From positions 10,189 through 51,483 of the forward strand of contig JAPPPX010000126.1 in assembly GCA_028817305.1 (NCBI GenBank): a stretch of DNA of 41,295 bases, in the 5' to 3' direction. The notes beneath the pieces are model-generated. The model searched no databases, had not been told where the DNA came from, and was given only the letters and a program-made list of their open reading frames with translations. Below are positions 7,631-15,415 of this stretch, piece after piece. Positions within the stretch are counted from its first letter, which is position 1; every line of letters starts with the position of its first letter. A program made the translations under genes and the position numbers. The DNA is from Gammaproteobacteria bacterium. GTDB lineage: Bacteria > Pseudomonadota > Gammaproteobacteria > Porifericomitales > Porifericomitaceae.

Positions 7631-8311
7631 ATGGCATCCCTTCGCGCGAAAGCCCCGAACCTGGCGCAGGCCAGGCGGCTGCAACGGGAGTTGCGCGCCG
7701 CGGTCCGCACCGACGACGACTTCGGCCCGGTGCGCGCCGTGGCCGGGACCGACGTGGGCTTCGCCGACGGCGGCAGCACCGCCCGCGGCGCCGTCGTGTT
7801 GCTGTCTTTCCCCGGGCTCGAGATCCTGGAGCGGGCTCTGGTCGCGCGCCCGGTGGATTTCCCCTACATCCCGGGCTACCTCTCCTTCCGCGAGTTGCCG
7901 GTGCTGCTGGACGCCATGGCCCGGCTGCGCCGCGCCCCGGACCTGGTGCTCTGCGACGGCCAGGGCCTCGCCCATCCGCGGCGCTTCGGCATCGCCTGCC
8001 ACCTCGGCGTCGCTACCGGCCTGCCGAGCGTCGGCGTCGCCAAATCCCGGCTGGTCGGCAGTTACCGCGAACCGGCCAGGGCCAAGGGCAGCGCCAGCCC
8101 GTTGCTGCACGACGGCGAACGCATCGGCACCGTGTTGCGCAGCCGCGCCGGCGTCAGCCCCCTGTTCGTATCCGGCGGTCACCGGGTGTCGCTGGCCGCC
8201 GCCGAGCGCTACACCCTGGCCTGCTGTACCCGCTACCGCCTCCCGGAGACCACCCGCGCCGCCCACCGGCTGGCCTCCGGCTGGCGCCGCCCCGGGCATG
8301 GCGCCTCGTAG
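7631..8311 (+). CDS. nfi: Endonuclease V (deoxyinosine 3' endonuclease)
   Basis: A 226-residue enzyme that nicks DNA (or RNA) one base 3' of inosine. Family signatures are in order: GTDVGFADGG with the first metal Asp, YIPGYLSFRELP with the conserved Glu, LCDGQGLAHPRRFGIACHLGV with the second Asp and the His, and GVAKSRL with the conserved Lys. I chose the ATG at 7631, which has GGAG six bases upstream; a GTG at 7607 in the same frame is possible but has no ribosome site. It is a monocistronic gene divergent from leuA and convergent with the metalloprotease gene. Confidence 0.92.
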   Translation: MASLRAKAPNLAQARRLQRELRAAVRTDDDFGPVRAVAGTDVGFADGGSTARGAVVLLSFPGLEILERALVARPVDFPYIPGYLSFRELPVLLDAMARLRRAPDLVLCDGQGLAHPRRFGIACHLGVATGLPSVGVAKSRLVGSYREPARAKGSASPLLHDGERIGTVLRSRAGVSPLFVSGGHRVSLAAAERYTLACCTRYRLPETTRAAHRLASGWRRPGHGAS

Positions 8312-8338
8312 CGCCCCGTAGTGCCCTGAAGCGCCCGC

Positions 8339-9088
8339 TCAGCCGCGCAGCAGCCGGAACTGCTCGAACAGTACCAGCGCGCCCCAGACCAGCGCCGCGA
8401 CCATGATTGCCGAGCCCACCCAATGGGCCGCCAGGGCAATTTCGCGACAGTGAAACAGCAAGCCCGTTTCCGTCAGCAGGTACTCCCAGTCGTGGGCCCC
8501 GTAGGGCGAGGTATGGCCGTAGTTGCCGCCCAGCAGGGGCAGGTCGCCGTGGATGGCGTCGTTGATGTACGGGGTCATGTCCACGAAGCTTTGGCCGAGC
8601 CACCAGCCGCACATGGCCGCGCCGAAGGTATTGCTGTGCTTCAGCAGAAACACGCCCAGGCAGATCGCCGGCATGAGCAATTGGCCCAGGCTGCCGCCCG
8701 CCGAGGCGATGAAATCGTTGCCCAGTATGGCGAAAATGGTGTGGCCCGCCTCGTGAAAGGGCAGGTGCACAAGGTGCATGAAAAGCTCGGTTCCCGTCCT
8801 GTCCTCAATGGGCGTGGCCATCATGCGCAGCCCCTCGAAGGCCAGGAACGCGAGCAGCGCCGCCCGGCAGAAAACGAAGCCGGCGATTTGCTGTCCGCTG
8901 CCGGGGAACAGAAGGATATCCTTTATGCCGGCCGTCGCGTTTTCGTCGAACTCGACCGGGTCTTCGCTCTCTATGCCGGCCTTTTTCTGGGCGCGGCGCT
9001 TCTGGTAGTACTCGTGAAATTTGATGCCGCACTGTTGGCAGGTCGGCCTGTAGCCGATCCGCTCGAACTGGCATCGGGGGCATTGCAT
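8339..9088 (-). CDS. Zinc-ribbon membrane protein with HEAGH metalloprotease motif
   Basis: A 249-residue protein. The N-terminus is a zinc ribbon (CPRC at 3-6 and CQQC near 17-20) followed by a charged linker. A hydrophobic segment leads into LPFHEAGHTIFAILGN, an HExxH-type zinc site inside a membrane helix as in M50 intramembrane proteases. Two or three more helices follow, including MPAICLGVFLL and the final VGSAIMVAALVWGALVLF. A WWLGQSFVDMTPYI block may hold the third ligand (Asp), in place of the usual NPDG-like motif. An intramembrane protease is the likely activity; the substrate is unknown. It is transcribed away from the cupredoxin operon, sharing its upstream region. Confidence 0.65.
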   Translation of the reverse strand: MQCPRCQFERIGYRPTCQQCGIKFHEYYQKRRAQKKAGIESEDPVEFDENATAGIKDILLFPGSGQQIAGFVFCRAALLAFLAFEGLRMMATPIEDRTGTELFMHLVHLPFHEAGHTIFAILGNDFIASAGGSLGQLLMPAICLGVFLLKHSNTFGAAMCGWWLGQSFVDMTPYINDAIHGDLPLLGGNYGHTSPYGAHDWEYLLTETGLLFHCREIALAAHWVGSAIMVAALVWGALVLFEQFRLLRG

Positions 9089-9131
9089 GAGGATTGCGCG
9101 TCGCGTTTCGTCGTCGGGATGCAGGCGCTAG

Positions 9132-9228
9132 TGTACATAGCTGCCGCCGTCCGGCCAAGGCCGTGTATGGGGCTTTCAGTGTCCGGGCGGGGTCTCTCTA
9201 CGTGTACATCCGCGGGGGCATCTGTACA
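9132..9228. promoter_or_regulatory. Three TGTACA palindromes upstream of the cupredoxin-cbb3 promoter
   Basis: TGTACA occurs at 9132-9137, 9203-9208 and 9223-9228. The last two start 20 bases apart, about two helical turns, and end about 31 bases before the -35 box. This spacing suits a dimeric activator or repressor. No known regulator can be named from this motif alone. Confidence 0.35.
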
Positions 9229-9259
9229 GGCATCTAAGGGGGTTGAAAAAGGGGGGGGG

Positions 9260-9288
9260 TTGACAAGCGGGGAGTACTGCCTTCTAAT
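9260..9288 (+). promoter_or_regulatory. Sigma-70-type promoter of the cupredoxin-cbb3 locus
   Basis: A perfect -35 box TTGACA (9260-9265), a 17-base spacer and TCTAAT (9283-9288; five of six matches to TATAAT). Transcription would start near 9295, about 55 bases before the first gene. The -35 box directly follows a run of nine G. This is the strongest promoter match I found in the window. Confidence 0.7.
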
Positions 9289-9352
9289 GGCAGGCATGGG
9301 CTGAGAGGTTGTTGCTTTGTTCTCGCTTAGGAGGTCATGCGAGGAGGTCATG

Positions 9353-10162
9353 ATGAGACATCGCTTCTACACCTTTGACACTTTGAATACCTTTGCATGC
9401 GCCCGGCGGGCTCCCGTCGGCGAGGCGCATTCCCCTTCTTTGGTCTTAAGTCGTTGTCAGGCGCCGGTTTTGCGCGTTGCCGCAACGGCTTTGCTGTTTG
9501 TCGCCGGCGCGGCGAATGCCTATAAGGAAGTGGATGTGGCGGGGGGCGGCTCGATTCAGGGCAAGGTCGTGTTTAACGGCACGGTTCCGATGAAGACGAT
9601 CATCCCGACCAAGGATGCCGAGATCTGCGGCGCGAAGCGCAAGGAACCGCAGATTCTGGTCACCGAAGACAAGAGCGTGCGGCAGGCAGTGGTTTATCTC
9701 AAGGGCGTCAAGGAGGGGAAAGCCTGGGGCGATGCCACCGCCAAGCCGGTGTTGGACCAGAAGGCTTGCCGCTTCGAACCGAAGGTCCAGATTATGCCGC
9801 GGGGCGATATTGATATCGTCAACTCGGACCCGGTGTTGCACAATACGCATGGCTACTATGGCCGGCGCACGGCGTTTAACCTGGCCTTGCCGAACGAAGG
9901 TCAAACCATCACCAGACAGCTGAAAAAGCCCGGCATCGTCAAGGTGGATTGCGATGCCCACGGCTGGATGCTGGCCCATATTTACGTCGCCGACAATCCC
10001 TATTACGCCCTCAGCGGCGAGGACGGCACGTTCAATATCACCGATGTTCCGCCGGGCGACTATACCCTGGTCGTCTGGCAACGTTTGACGGGAGCGACCG
10101 AGACCGCCGTGAAGGTGGAAGCCGAGCAAGCGGCCGAGGTCGTCGTGGAGTTGAAGAAGTAA
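9353..10162 (+). CDS. Secreted cupredoxin-like protein with C-terminal carboxypeptidase-regulatory-like fold
   Basis: A 269-residue exported protein. Hydrophobic residues 39-52 ending in AGAANA form a signal peptide, but it is preceded by an unusually long 38-residue stretch, so the true start may be later. The body begins with a beta-rich GGGSIQGKVVFNG. Type I copper ligands are apparent: His163/His166 (HNTHG), Cys200 (VDCDAHGWM) with His203, and Met206 or His209. A C-terminal segment, DGTFNITDVPPGDYTLVVW, looks like a carboxypeptidase regulatory-like beta fold. ATG 9353 is six bases from GGAGG; ATG 9350 and an upstream TTG are alternatives. A 13-codon ORF (9337-9378) overlaps the start. It is first in the operon and probably a periplasmic electron or copper carrier. 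Confidence 0.75.
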   Translation: MRHRFYTFDTLNTFACARRAPVGEAHSPSLVLSRCQAPVLRVAATALLFVAGAANAYKEVDVAGGGSIQGKVVFNGTVPMKTIIPTKDAEICGAKRKEPQILVTEDKSVRQAVVYLKGVKEGKAWGDATAKPVLDQKACRFEPKVQIMPRGDIDIVNSDPVLHNTHGYYGRRTAFNLALPNEGQTITRQLKKPGIVKVDCDAHGWMLAHIYVADNPYYALSGEDGTFNITDVPPGDYTLVVWQRLTGATETAVKVEAEQAAEVVVELKK

Positions 10163-10218
10163 GCGGCAGGCCTCCTCTTGGAGGTCATGCGGAAAGAATA
10201 GTTAGGAGGTATTTCGTC

Positions 10219-11367
10219 ATGAGCGAGTTGGATGATGTTCGTCGCACGATGCATCGGGAGTTGAACGCTCCAGGCAAGCGCCCCGATGCAACCACCCGGA
10301 TTACCCGCCGGACTTTTCTGCGAAGGTCTATAGTCGGCGGCACTGCCGTGGGCGCCGCGGCCTACGGCTGGTTCCCGCTGATCAACACGATAGATGTCGC
10401 TTCGGCGGCGGTGTCCGAGCCGTTTCGCTTCGCCTGGATCTCCGATACCCATCTTTATCCGGCCGATGTGAACACGCGGTTCGTTGACAAAACGAAGCGC
10501 GCGATCGAAGAGGTGCAGGCCATGAATCCGCCGGTGGATTTCATGATCTTCGGCGGCGACCTGGCGCAACGCGGCGACCCGGTGGAGTTGGAACTGGGCA
10601 AGCAGCTGCTGAAGGAGTTGAAGGTCGAGCAGCTGTTCATTCCCGGCGAGCATGACTGGTACCTGGACCTGGGCAAGAAGTGGGAGAAGGATTTCGGCAA
10701 GTCGCCCTGGAAGAAGGACCACAAGGGCGTGCGCCTGATCGGTCTCAACACCGTCGGCCAAGCGCCGGATTACTGGTCGGTCAAGAAGATGAGCCCGAAG
10801 GAGCGCATGGCTCACATGGAGGTGCTGGACGGTACCGTGGCCGGCCCCTGGTCCGGACTGGGACCCAAGCAGTTGCAGTGGTTGCAGAAAGCCGTCTCCG
10901 ACTGGCCGAAGGGCGATCCGATGATCCTGTTCACCCATAATCCGCTCTACGAGTACTATCCGCCGTGGAACTTCTGGGTGCGGGACTGGCGCGAGGTGCA
11001 CGAGATCCTCGACGGCTACACCAACGTTACCAATATCCACGGTCACGTTCACCAGGTGCTGTACAACGAGATCGGCAGCATGCGCTCGATCGGCATGTTG
11101 GCGACCTCCTGGCCGTGGCCTTACGCGCCGGAGGGCGTGCCCGCGCTGACCAAGCCCATGCTCCGGGTCGATCCCGGCGATCACTTCGACGGCGTCGGCT
11201 GGTCTCTGATCGGCATGGATACCAACGGCAAGGCGGCCAACACCTACAAGATGTGGCGCAAGGCGGAGCATATCTTTGCCGAGGCGACGGCCGATTCCGG
11301 AACTGGCGACAATGACAATCAGATCTTGAGTCGGCGCATCGCTGACAAGATGTGGCCTTACAAGTAA
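10219..11367 (+). CDS. Tat-exported metallophosphoesterase
   Basis: A 382-residue calcineurin-like phosphoesterase. The N-terminus has a twin-arginine signal (TRRTFLRRSIVGG at 29-41) followed by a hydrophobic stretch to about residue 64. This means the protein is exported folded, with metals loaded in the cytoplasm. Dinuclear metal motifs are SDTHLY (Asp76, His78), FGGDLAQ (Asp114), PGEHDW (143-146 region), FTHNPLY and HGHVHQ. The third motif is usually GNHD; here Glu replaces the metal-bridging Asn. GGAGG lies upstream of the ATG at 10219. Position between a cupredoxin and a cytochrome c suggests a role tied to respiration or copper handling, but the substrate is unknown. Confidence 0.82.
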   Translation: MSELDDVRRTMHRELNAPGKRPDATTRITRRTFLRRSIVGGTAVGAAAYGWFPLINTIDVASAAVSEPFRFAWISDTHLYPADVNTRFVDKTKRAIEEVQAMNPPVDFMIFGGDLAQRGDPVELELGKQLLKELKVEQLFIPGEHDWYLDLGKKWEKDFGKSPWKKDHKGVRLIGLNTVGQAPDYWSVKKMSPKERMAHMEVLDGTVAGPWSGLGPKQLQWLQKAVSDWPKGDPMILFTHNPLYEYYPPWNFWVRDWREVHEILDGYTNVTNIHGHVHQVLYNEIGSMRSIGMLATSWPWPYAPEGVPALTKPMLRVDPGDHFDGVGWSLIGMDTNGKAANTYKMWRKAEHIFAEATADSGTGDNDNQILSRRIADKMWPYK

Positions 11368-11380
11368 GGAGGGGCGAGCG

Positions 11381-11839
11381 ATGAAAAGCAAACACAAATC
11401 TTACTTGCTTTCGGTTCTGAGCGGTGCGCTGGCATTGGGTCTGGTCATGAGCGCCAATGTCGTGATGGCTCACAAGGAAAAGCACACGACCGAGCAGTTG
11501 CAGGCTTTTGAAGAGGAGTTCATGGCGCAAGTGCGGCTCGGCGACCTGCTCTGGCACGGCGACGCGGCTTCCCAGAAGGAGTTGGGGATCAACCTGTCCA
11601 ACTCGGGGGCGGCCTGTGCGATGTGCCACCCGGATACTGCCGATGCGCATCCGCAGGGCTATCCGAAGTTTCAGGAGCAGATGGGCGAGTTCGCGACGTT
11701 CCGCGACATGGTCAACTGGTGCATCGAAAAGCCTCAAGAGGGCGAGAAGATCGATCCGGACGGCCCGGCCATGAAGGCGTTGGAAGCCTACGCCTACTGG
11801 GCCAACCGCGGCTCCAAGCTCGAACCGGGGCGGCACTGA
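11381..11839 (+). CDS. Periplasmic monohaem cytochrome c
   Basis: A 152-residue protein with a signal peptide (residues 1-30, cleaved after VVMA) and one haem c site, CAMCH (Cys79, Cys82, His83). Methionines at 101, 110 and 131 are candidates for the sixth ligand. An additional Cys114 (VNWCIEKP) and the DPDGPAMKALEAYAYWANRG tail recall SoxA/TsdA-type cytochromes, though it has only one haem site and no catalytic Cys context I can assign. AAGGAGG precedes the ATG. It lies 13 bases after the phosphoesterase and is a likely electron donor to the oxidase encoded next. Confidence 0.82.
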   Translation: MKSKHKSYLLSVLSGALALGLVMSANVVMAHKEKHTTEQLQAFEEEFMAQVRLGDLLWHGDAASQKELGINLSNSGAACAMCHPDTADAHPQGYPKFQEQMGEFATFRDMVNWCIEKPQEGEKIDPDGPAMKALEAYAYWANRGSKLEPGRH

Positions 11840-12067
11840 GGGGGTGTCGCTGACTCTGCCGAGCGGGCGCTTCTTTTGAAGGGGGCGCTCGCTCTGTAGA
11901 GAGCGGACGACAGGTAAGAACTCTGGGGGGCATCTTCGGAAGCCCTCCGTGTTCGGCGGTCTGTCGGCCCGGTCGGTTGAGAAGATGGTTCCAGGCGTCG
12001 TGAGGCGGCGCAGGAAGTCTTCAGCGATGCGAACGACGATAAGCAAGAACGAGGCAGGCATGGGGAG
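11840..12067 (+). promoter_or_regulatory. Structured 228-base spacer before ccoN
   Basis: No gene is seen here, although all flanking junctions in the operon are short. Two hairpins are visible: arms 11861-11870 and 11885-11894 (GAGCGGGCGC/GCGCTCGCTC, 10 pairs including one G-U) and arms 11925-11931 and 11942-11948 (GGGGGGC/GCCCTCC, 7 pairs with one G-U). Neither has a U run, so these look more like message-processing or stability elements than terminators. I found no convincing promoter. The ccoN ATG at 12068 has GGGGAG immediately adjacent and a weaker GAGGCAGG further upstream. Confidence 0.4.
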
Positions 12068-13507
12068 ATGGCAAGCACAGCAGAAAGCATAGCGGGCGGT
12101 AGCGGCAGCAGCATCAACTACGATGAGATCACCGACTACAAGCTAATTCGGCAGTGGCTGTTATGGGGCGTCGTCTGGCTGATGTTCGCCCCTTCGGTCG
12201 GGATCACCATCTCGACCATGTTCAATTTCCCGGAATACCTGGGCCAGAATGAATACCTCACTTTTGGCCGCTTGCGCCCCATGCATGTCAACGGGGTGAT
12301 ATTCGGGGCATTCTCGACCTTGTTCGTGGGCCTGGTGTTCTACCTGTTGCCGCGCCTGACCGGCACCGCGGTTTACAAGGCGCACTGGGGTTACCCGCTG
12401 TTGTGGCTGTGGAACGCCGCGCTGGTGGTCGGCATGATCTCGCTTCTGCTGGGATACAACCAGGGCCTGGAGGCTGGCGAGTTGCCGTTGATCCCGGACA
12501 TCATGTTCTTCACGGCGGTCGCGATCATGACCTTCCAGGTCATCATGACGGTCGCCAAGCGGGTGATCCGGCCGATGTACGTCGCGCTGTGGTACCTGGT
12601 GGCGGCGCTGGTCTGGACCGTCGCCAACTTGCTGCTCGGCTTCGTGATTCCCTATGCCATTCCCGGCATTAACAACGCCGCCTTTCACGGGTTGTTTCTG
12701 CACTACATCGTCGGGCTGTGGATTACGCCGGCCGGTTACGTGCTGATCTATTATTTCCTGCCGGCCAGCGTCAAGAATCCCGTTTACAGCCATAAGCTGT
12801 CCATGATCGGGTTCTGGTCGCTGGCGGTGTTCTATCCCTTCGTTGGGTTGCACCATTACCTGTACAGCCCCTTCGCCGACTGGGCCGAGACCCTGGCGAT
12901 CATCACTTCGATGCTGTTGATTATCCCGGTGTGGACGGTTTTGCAGAATTTCTTCGGCACGATGATCGGGCGCTGGAACAATTTCGGTCAGAATCTGTGC
13001 GCCAAATTTATGATCATGGGTTCGATCATGTACCTGTTGGGGTGTTTCCAGGGTTCGACCGAGGCCCTGCGTTCGATCCAGGAGCCGACTCACTTTACCG
13101 ATTTCGTGATCAGTCACTCGCATCTTACCGTCTTCGGCACCTTTGTGGTCTGGGCCATTGGCGGACTGGTGTACGTCTGGCCGCGCCTGTGCGGCAGGCC
13201 GCTGTGGTCGTTCAACCTGGCCAACTGGTCCTTCTGGCTGATCACCTGCGGCATTTCCCTGATGGGTATCGGGCTGTCGGCGCAGGGGATAGAGCAGGGC
13301 TACATGCTGATGGCCGGCGCGGAGTGGGTGGATACGGTGGTCGCGATGAAGCCCTATTGGCTGGTGCGCACGATCGCGGGCGCCCTGATGGATATCGGCA
13401 TCTCGTTGCTGGCCTATAACTTGATGCGCACGGCGCTGTCGGCGGCGCCCAGTACTCGCGCCGAGCCGGCGGCCGGGGTTGCCGCGCCGGCCCAAGGTTC
13501 CGCGTAA
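12068..13507 (+). CDS. ccoN: cbb3-type cytochrome c oxidase subunit I
   Basis: The 479-residue catalytic subunit of a cbb3 oxidase, which reduces oxygen to water at high affinity and pumps protons. It has about 12 membrane helices. Ligands match the family: His73 (RPMHVNG) and His352 for low-spin haem b, His350 (ISHSH) for haem b3, and His207 (AAFHGLF), His262 and His263 (VGLHHY) for CuB. Tyr256 lies six residues before His262, the spacing expected for the cross-linked tyrosine of cbb3 enzymes. The first 25 residues are hydrophilic, Ser/Gly-rich. Its stop overlaps the next start by one base (TAATG). Confidence 0.97.
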   Translation: MASTAESIAGGSGSSINYDEITDYKLIRQWLLWGVVWLMFAPSVGITISTMFNFPEYLGQNEYLTFGRLRPMHVNGVIFGAFSTLFVGLVFYLLPRLTGTAVYKAHWGYPLLWLWNAALVVGMISLLLGYNQGLEAGELPLIPDIMFFTAVAIMTFQVIMTVAKRVIRPMYVALWYLVAALVWTVANLLLGFVIPYAIPGINNAAFHGLFLHYIVGLWITPAGYVLIYYFLPASVKNPVYSHKLSMIGFWSLAVFYPFVGLHHYLYSPFADWAETLAIITSMLLIIPVWTVLQNFFGTMIGRWNNFGQNLCAKFMIMGSIMYLLGCFQGSTEALRSIQEPTHFTDFVISHSHLTVFGTFVVWAIGGLVYVWPRLCGRPLWSFNLANWSFWLITCGISLMGIGLSAQGIEQGYMLMAGAEWVDTVVAMKPYWLVRTIAGALMDIGISLLAYNLMRTALSAAPSTRAEPAAGVAAPAQGSA

Positions 13508-15249
13508 TGAGCAGTACGCGCATCATCTCTCTGGGCGCGGGGGTGGCCTGTATTTCTGCGGCTACTTTGGTGCAGGGGATATTGCCGGCCGTGGTGCCGC
13601 AGTCCTGGGATACCAAGGTGACTCGGGTGGTGCGCACGGACATCGGCGAACTCAAGTGGATGGTCAGCGACGCCACCGATTACACGCCGGAACAGGCCGA
13701 CGGTCGCAAGACTTACATCGCCGAGGGTTGCTGGTACTGCCATTCCCAGTTCGTGCGTCCGATAGCGGGAGAGAGTCGGCGCTGGGGGCCCGTTGCCCAG
13801 GCTGGCGAATACGCCTTTGACCTGCCGCATATGTTCTCGACCCGGCGTATCGGCCCGGACTTGTCTCGGGTAGGCTTGAAGTACGGCGATGACTGGCACC
13901 TGGCCCATTTTTGGGACCCGCGCATGGTGGTGGCGGACTCGATCATGCCGCGATTTACTCAGTTTTTCGAAGGCCCTTACGGCCCGGCCCGGGTCGTTGA
14001 AGACGGCGAAGGCAACAGGACCGTGGAACAGACTTCGGAAACCGAAAAGCTGTTCGACTTCTCTTCCTCGCAGCAGATCCTGCTGACCCCGAACCCGGAG
14101 GGGCTCGTCTTCGTCCGGGAGCGGGGCAAGTACCCGGTCCTGCATACGCCTAATGACGAATACGACGGCAAGACGGTGGAATTGGTCGCCAGTACCGAGC
14201 GGTTGGACAATCTGATCGCCTACCTGCAGAAGCTGGGCACCAACCGGGGCAAGTGGCGCGAGTTGTTTTTCCCGCATCGGCTGGAAATCAACGAGATGAC
14301 GATTCCGCAATCGCAGGAGTTGATTGACCACGGCCAGGAGGTGTACCGGCGCCGTTGCGAAGGTTGTCACAGCGCCTCCGGCGACGGCAACGGCCTGGCG
14401 GCAACCTTCCTCGAGGTGCGTCCGCGCAATTTTCAGTACGGCCTGTTCAAGTTCCGCGTCACCCCGACCGGTTCTTTGCCCACTGACGGCGATTTGATGC
14501 GAACCCTGAACCGCGGCGTGCGCGGCACGGCGATGCCGTCATTCCACATGCTGTCCAACAAGGATCGCATGGCGGCGATTCAGTACATCAAGTACAAGCT
14601 GTCCGTGGACCGTAGCGATCCCGACAATCTCTACGCCTACTTTGCGGAAGAACGGCCGGAGCAGCCCTTTTACCTGGGGCATCCGCCGGACGCCTCGGCC
14701 GAGATCGTGGCGCAGGGCAAGGAGGCTTGGCAAAACGCCAAGTGTTGGGAATGCCACGGCGACACGGGCAAGGGCGACGGCGAGAAGGCGGACCAGATGG
14801 AAGACGACTTCGGCTTTTGGATCCCGCCGGCCAACCTGACCAAGGGATTGTTCAAGTCCGGCGCCGGCGTCAAGGACATCTACCGCACCATCACCACCGG
14901 CATTAACGGCACGCCCATGCCTTCCTATGCCGATTCCATCTCCGAAGAGGAGCGTTGGGCGTTGTCCTATTACGTGCTTACGCTGTCGTCGTTCAAAGAT
15001 CCCCTGACCGGAGAATCGTTGCAGATCGCGGACCCCGACCGTCAGGCGCTGAACGATCCCGAGCTGACCGCCCCGGAATCCAGCATGGCCTATCAGACCA
15101 CCGTGCGCTTTAAGGATGGCCAAGCCGTGACCGGCGGCGTAGCCGCGGACAAGACCCGCTACGCCGGCGAAGCCTGGGCCAACAAAAAGGGTTTTGAGTT
15201 CATTGAGCCCAAAGGCAAGGCGGCAAAATTGCAGGATCGGGTAAAATAG
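13507..15249 (+). CDS. Fused CcoO-CcoP: trihaem cbb3 oxidase subunit
   Basis: A 580-residue protein with three c-haem sites. Residues 1-240 are CcoO: one N-terminal membrane anchor (8-30), then Cys75-Cys78-His79 (GCWYCHSQFVRP) with Met147 as likely ligand. Residues about 265-370 and 395-500 are two further cytochrome c modules with CEGCH (284-288) and CWECH (413-417) and Met343 and Met471 in GTAMPSF and GTPMPSY. In standard cbb3 enzymes CcoO has one haem and CcoP two, on separate anchored chains. Here both haem sets are in one chain, with no second anchor. The last 75 residues are hydrophilic without haem. Directly coupled to ccoN. Confidence 0.9.
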   Translation: MSSTRIISLGAGVACISAATLVQGILPAVVPQSWDTKVTRVVRTDIGELKWMVSDATDYTPEQADGRKTYIAEGCWYCHSQFVRPIAGESRRWGPVAQAGEYAFDLPHMFSTRRIGPDLSRVGLKYGDDWHLAHFWDPRMVVADSIMPRFTQFFEGPYGPARVVEDGEGNRTVEQTSETEKLFDFSSSQQILLTPNPEGLVFVRERGKYPVLHTPNDEYDGKTVELVASTERLDNLIAYLQKLGTNRGKWRELFFPHRLEINEMTIPQSQELIDHGQEVYRRRCEGCHSASGDGNGLAATFLEVRPRNFQYGLFKFRVTPTGSLPTDGDLMRTLNRGVRGTAMPSFHMLSNKDRMAAIQYIKYKLSVDRSDPDNLYAYFAEERPEQPFYLGHPPDASAEIVAQGKEAWQNAKCWECHGDTGKGDGEKADQMEDDFGFWIPPANLTKGLFKSGAGVKDIYRTITTGINGTPMPSYADSISEEERWALSYYVLTLSSFKDPLTGESLQIADPDRQALNDPELTAPESSMAYQTTVRFKDGQAVTGGVAADKTRYAGEAWANKKGFEFIEPKGKAAKLQDRVK

Positions 15250-15253
15250 GCCC

Positions 15254-15415
15254 ATGCTCGGACTGACCGCATGGCAATTCCTGGTTGCTTTTTTCATGAG
15301 CCTGGGGGCTGTGTTTATCTTCATCTGGGCGGTGATGTCGGGTCAGTTCAACAATATCGAAGATATCAAACATCAGGTACTGGAAGCGGAAGCGGAAAAC
15401 GACGATCATGAATGA
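15254..15415 (+). CDS. CcoS-like cbb3 assembly peptide
   Basis: A 53-residue single-helix protein, too short for most gene finders. After a hydrophobic helix (FLVAFFMSLGAVFIFIWAV) it has SGQFNNIED, closely matching the CcoS signature (WAV-SGQF--LE). CcoS is needed to insert copper and haem b3 into CcoN. The C-terminus is acidic. It starts four bases after the fusion gene's stop and overlaps the following gene by 8 bases. CcoQ is a less likely alternative. Confidence 0.65.
   Translation: MLGLTAWQFLVAFFMSLGAVFIFIWAVMSGQFNNIEDIKHQVLEAEAENDDHE

Noticed and set aside
11861-11894. Rho-independent terminator after the cytochrome c gene
   Set aside because: The stem is strong but is followed by TGTAGAGAG, not a T run.
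12161-13495. 444-codon minus-strand frame opposite ccoN
   Set aside because: His/Gln/Arg-rich antisense shadow of a membrane protein gene.
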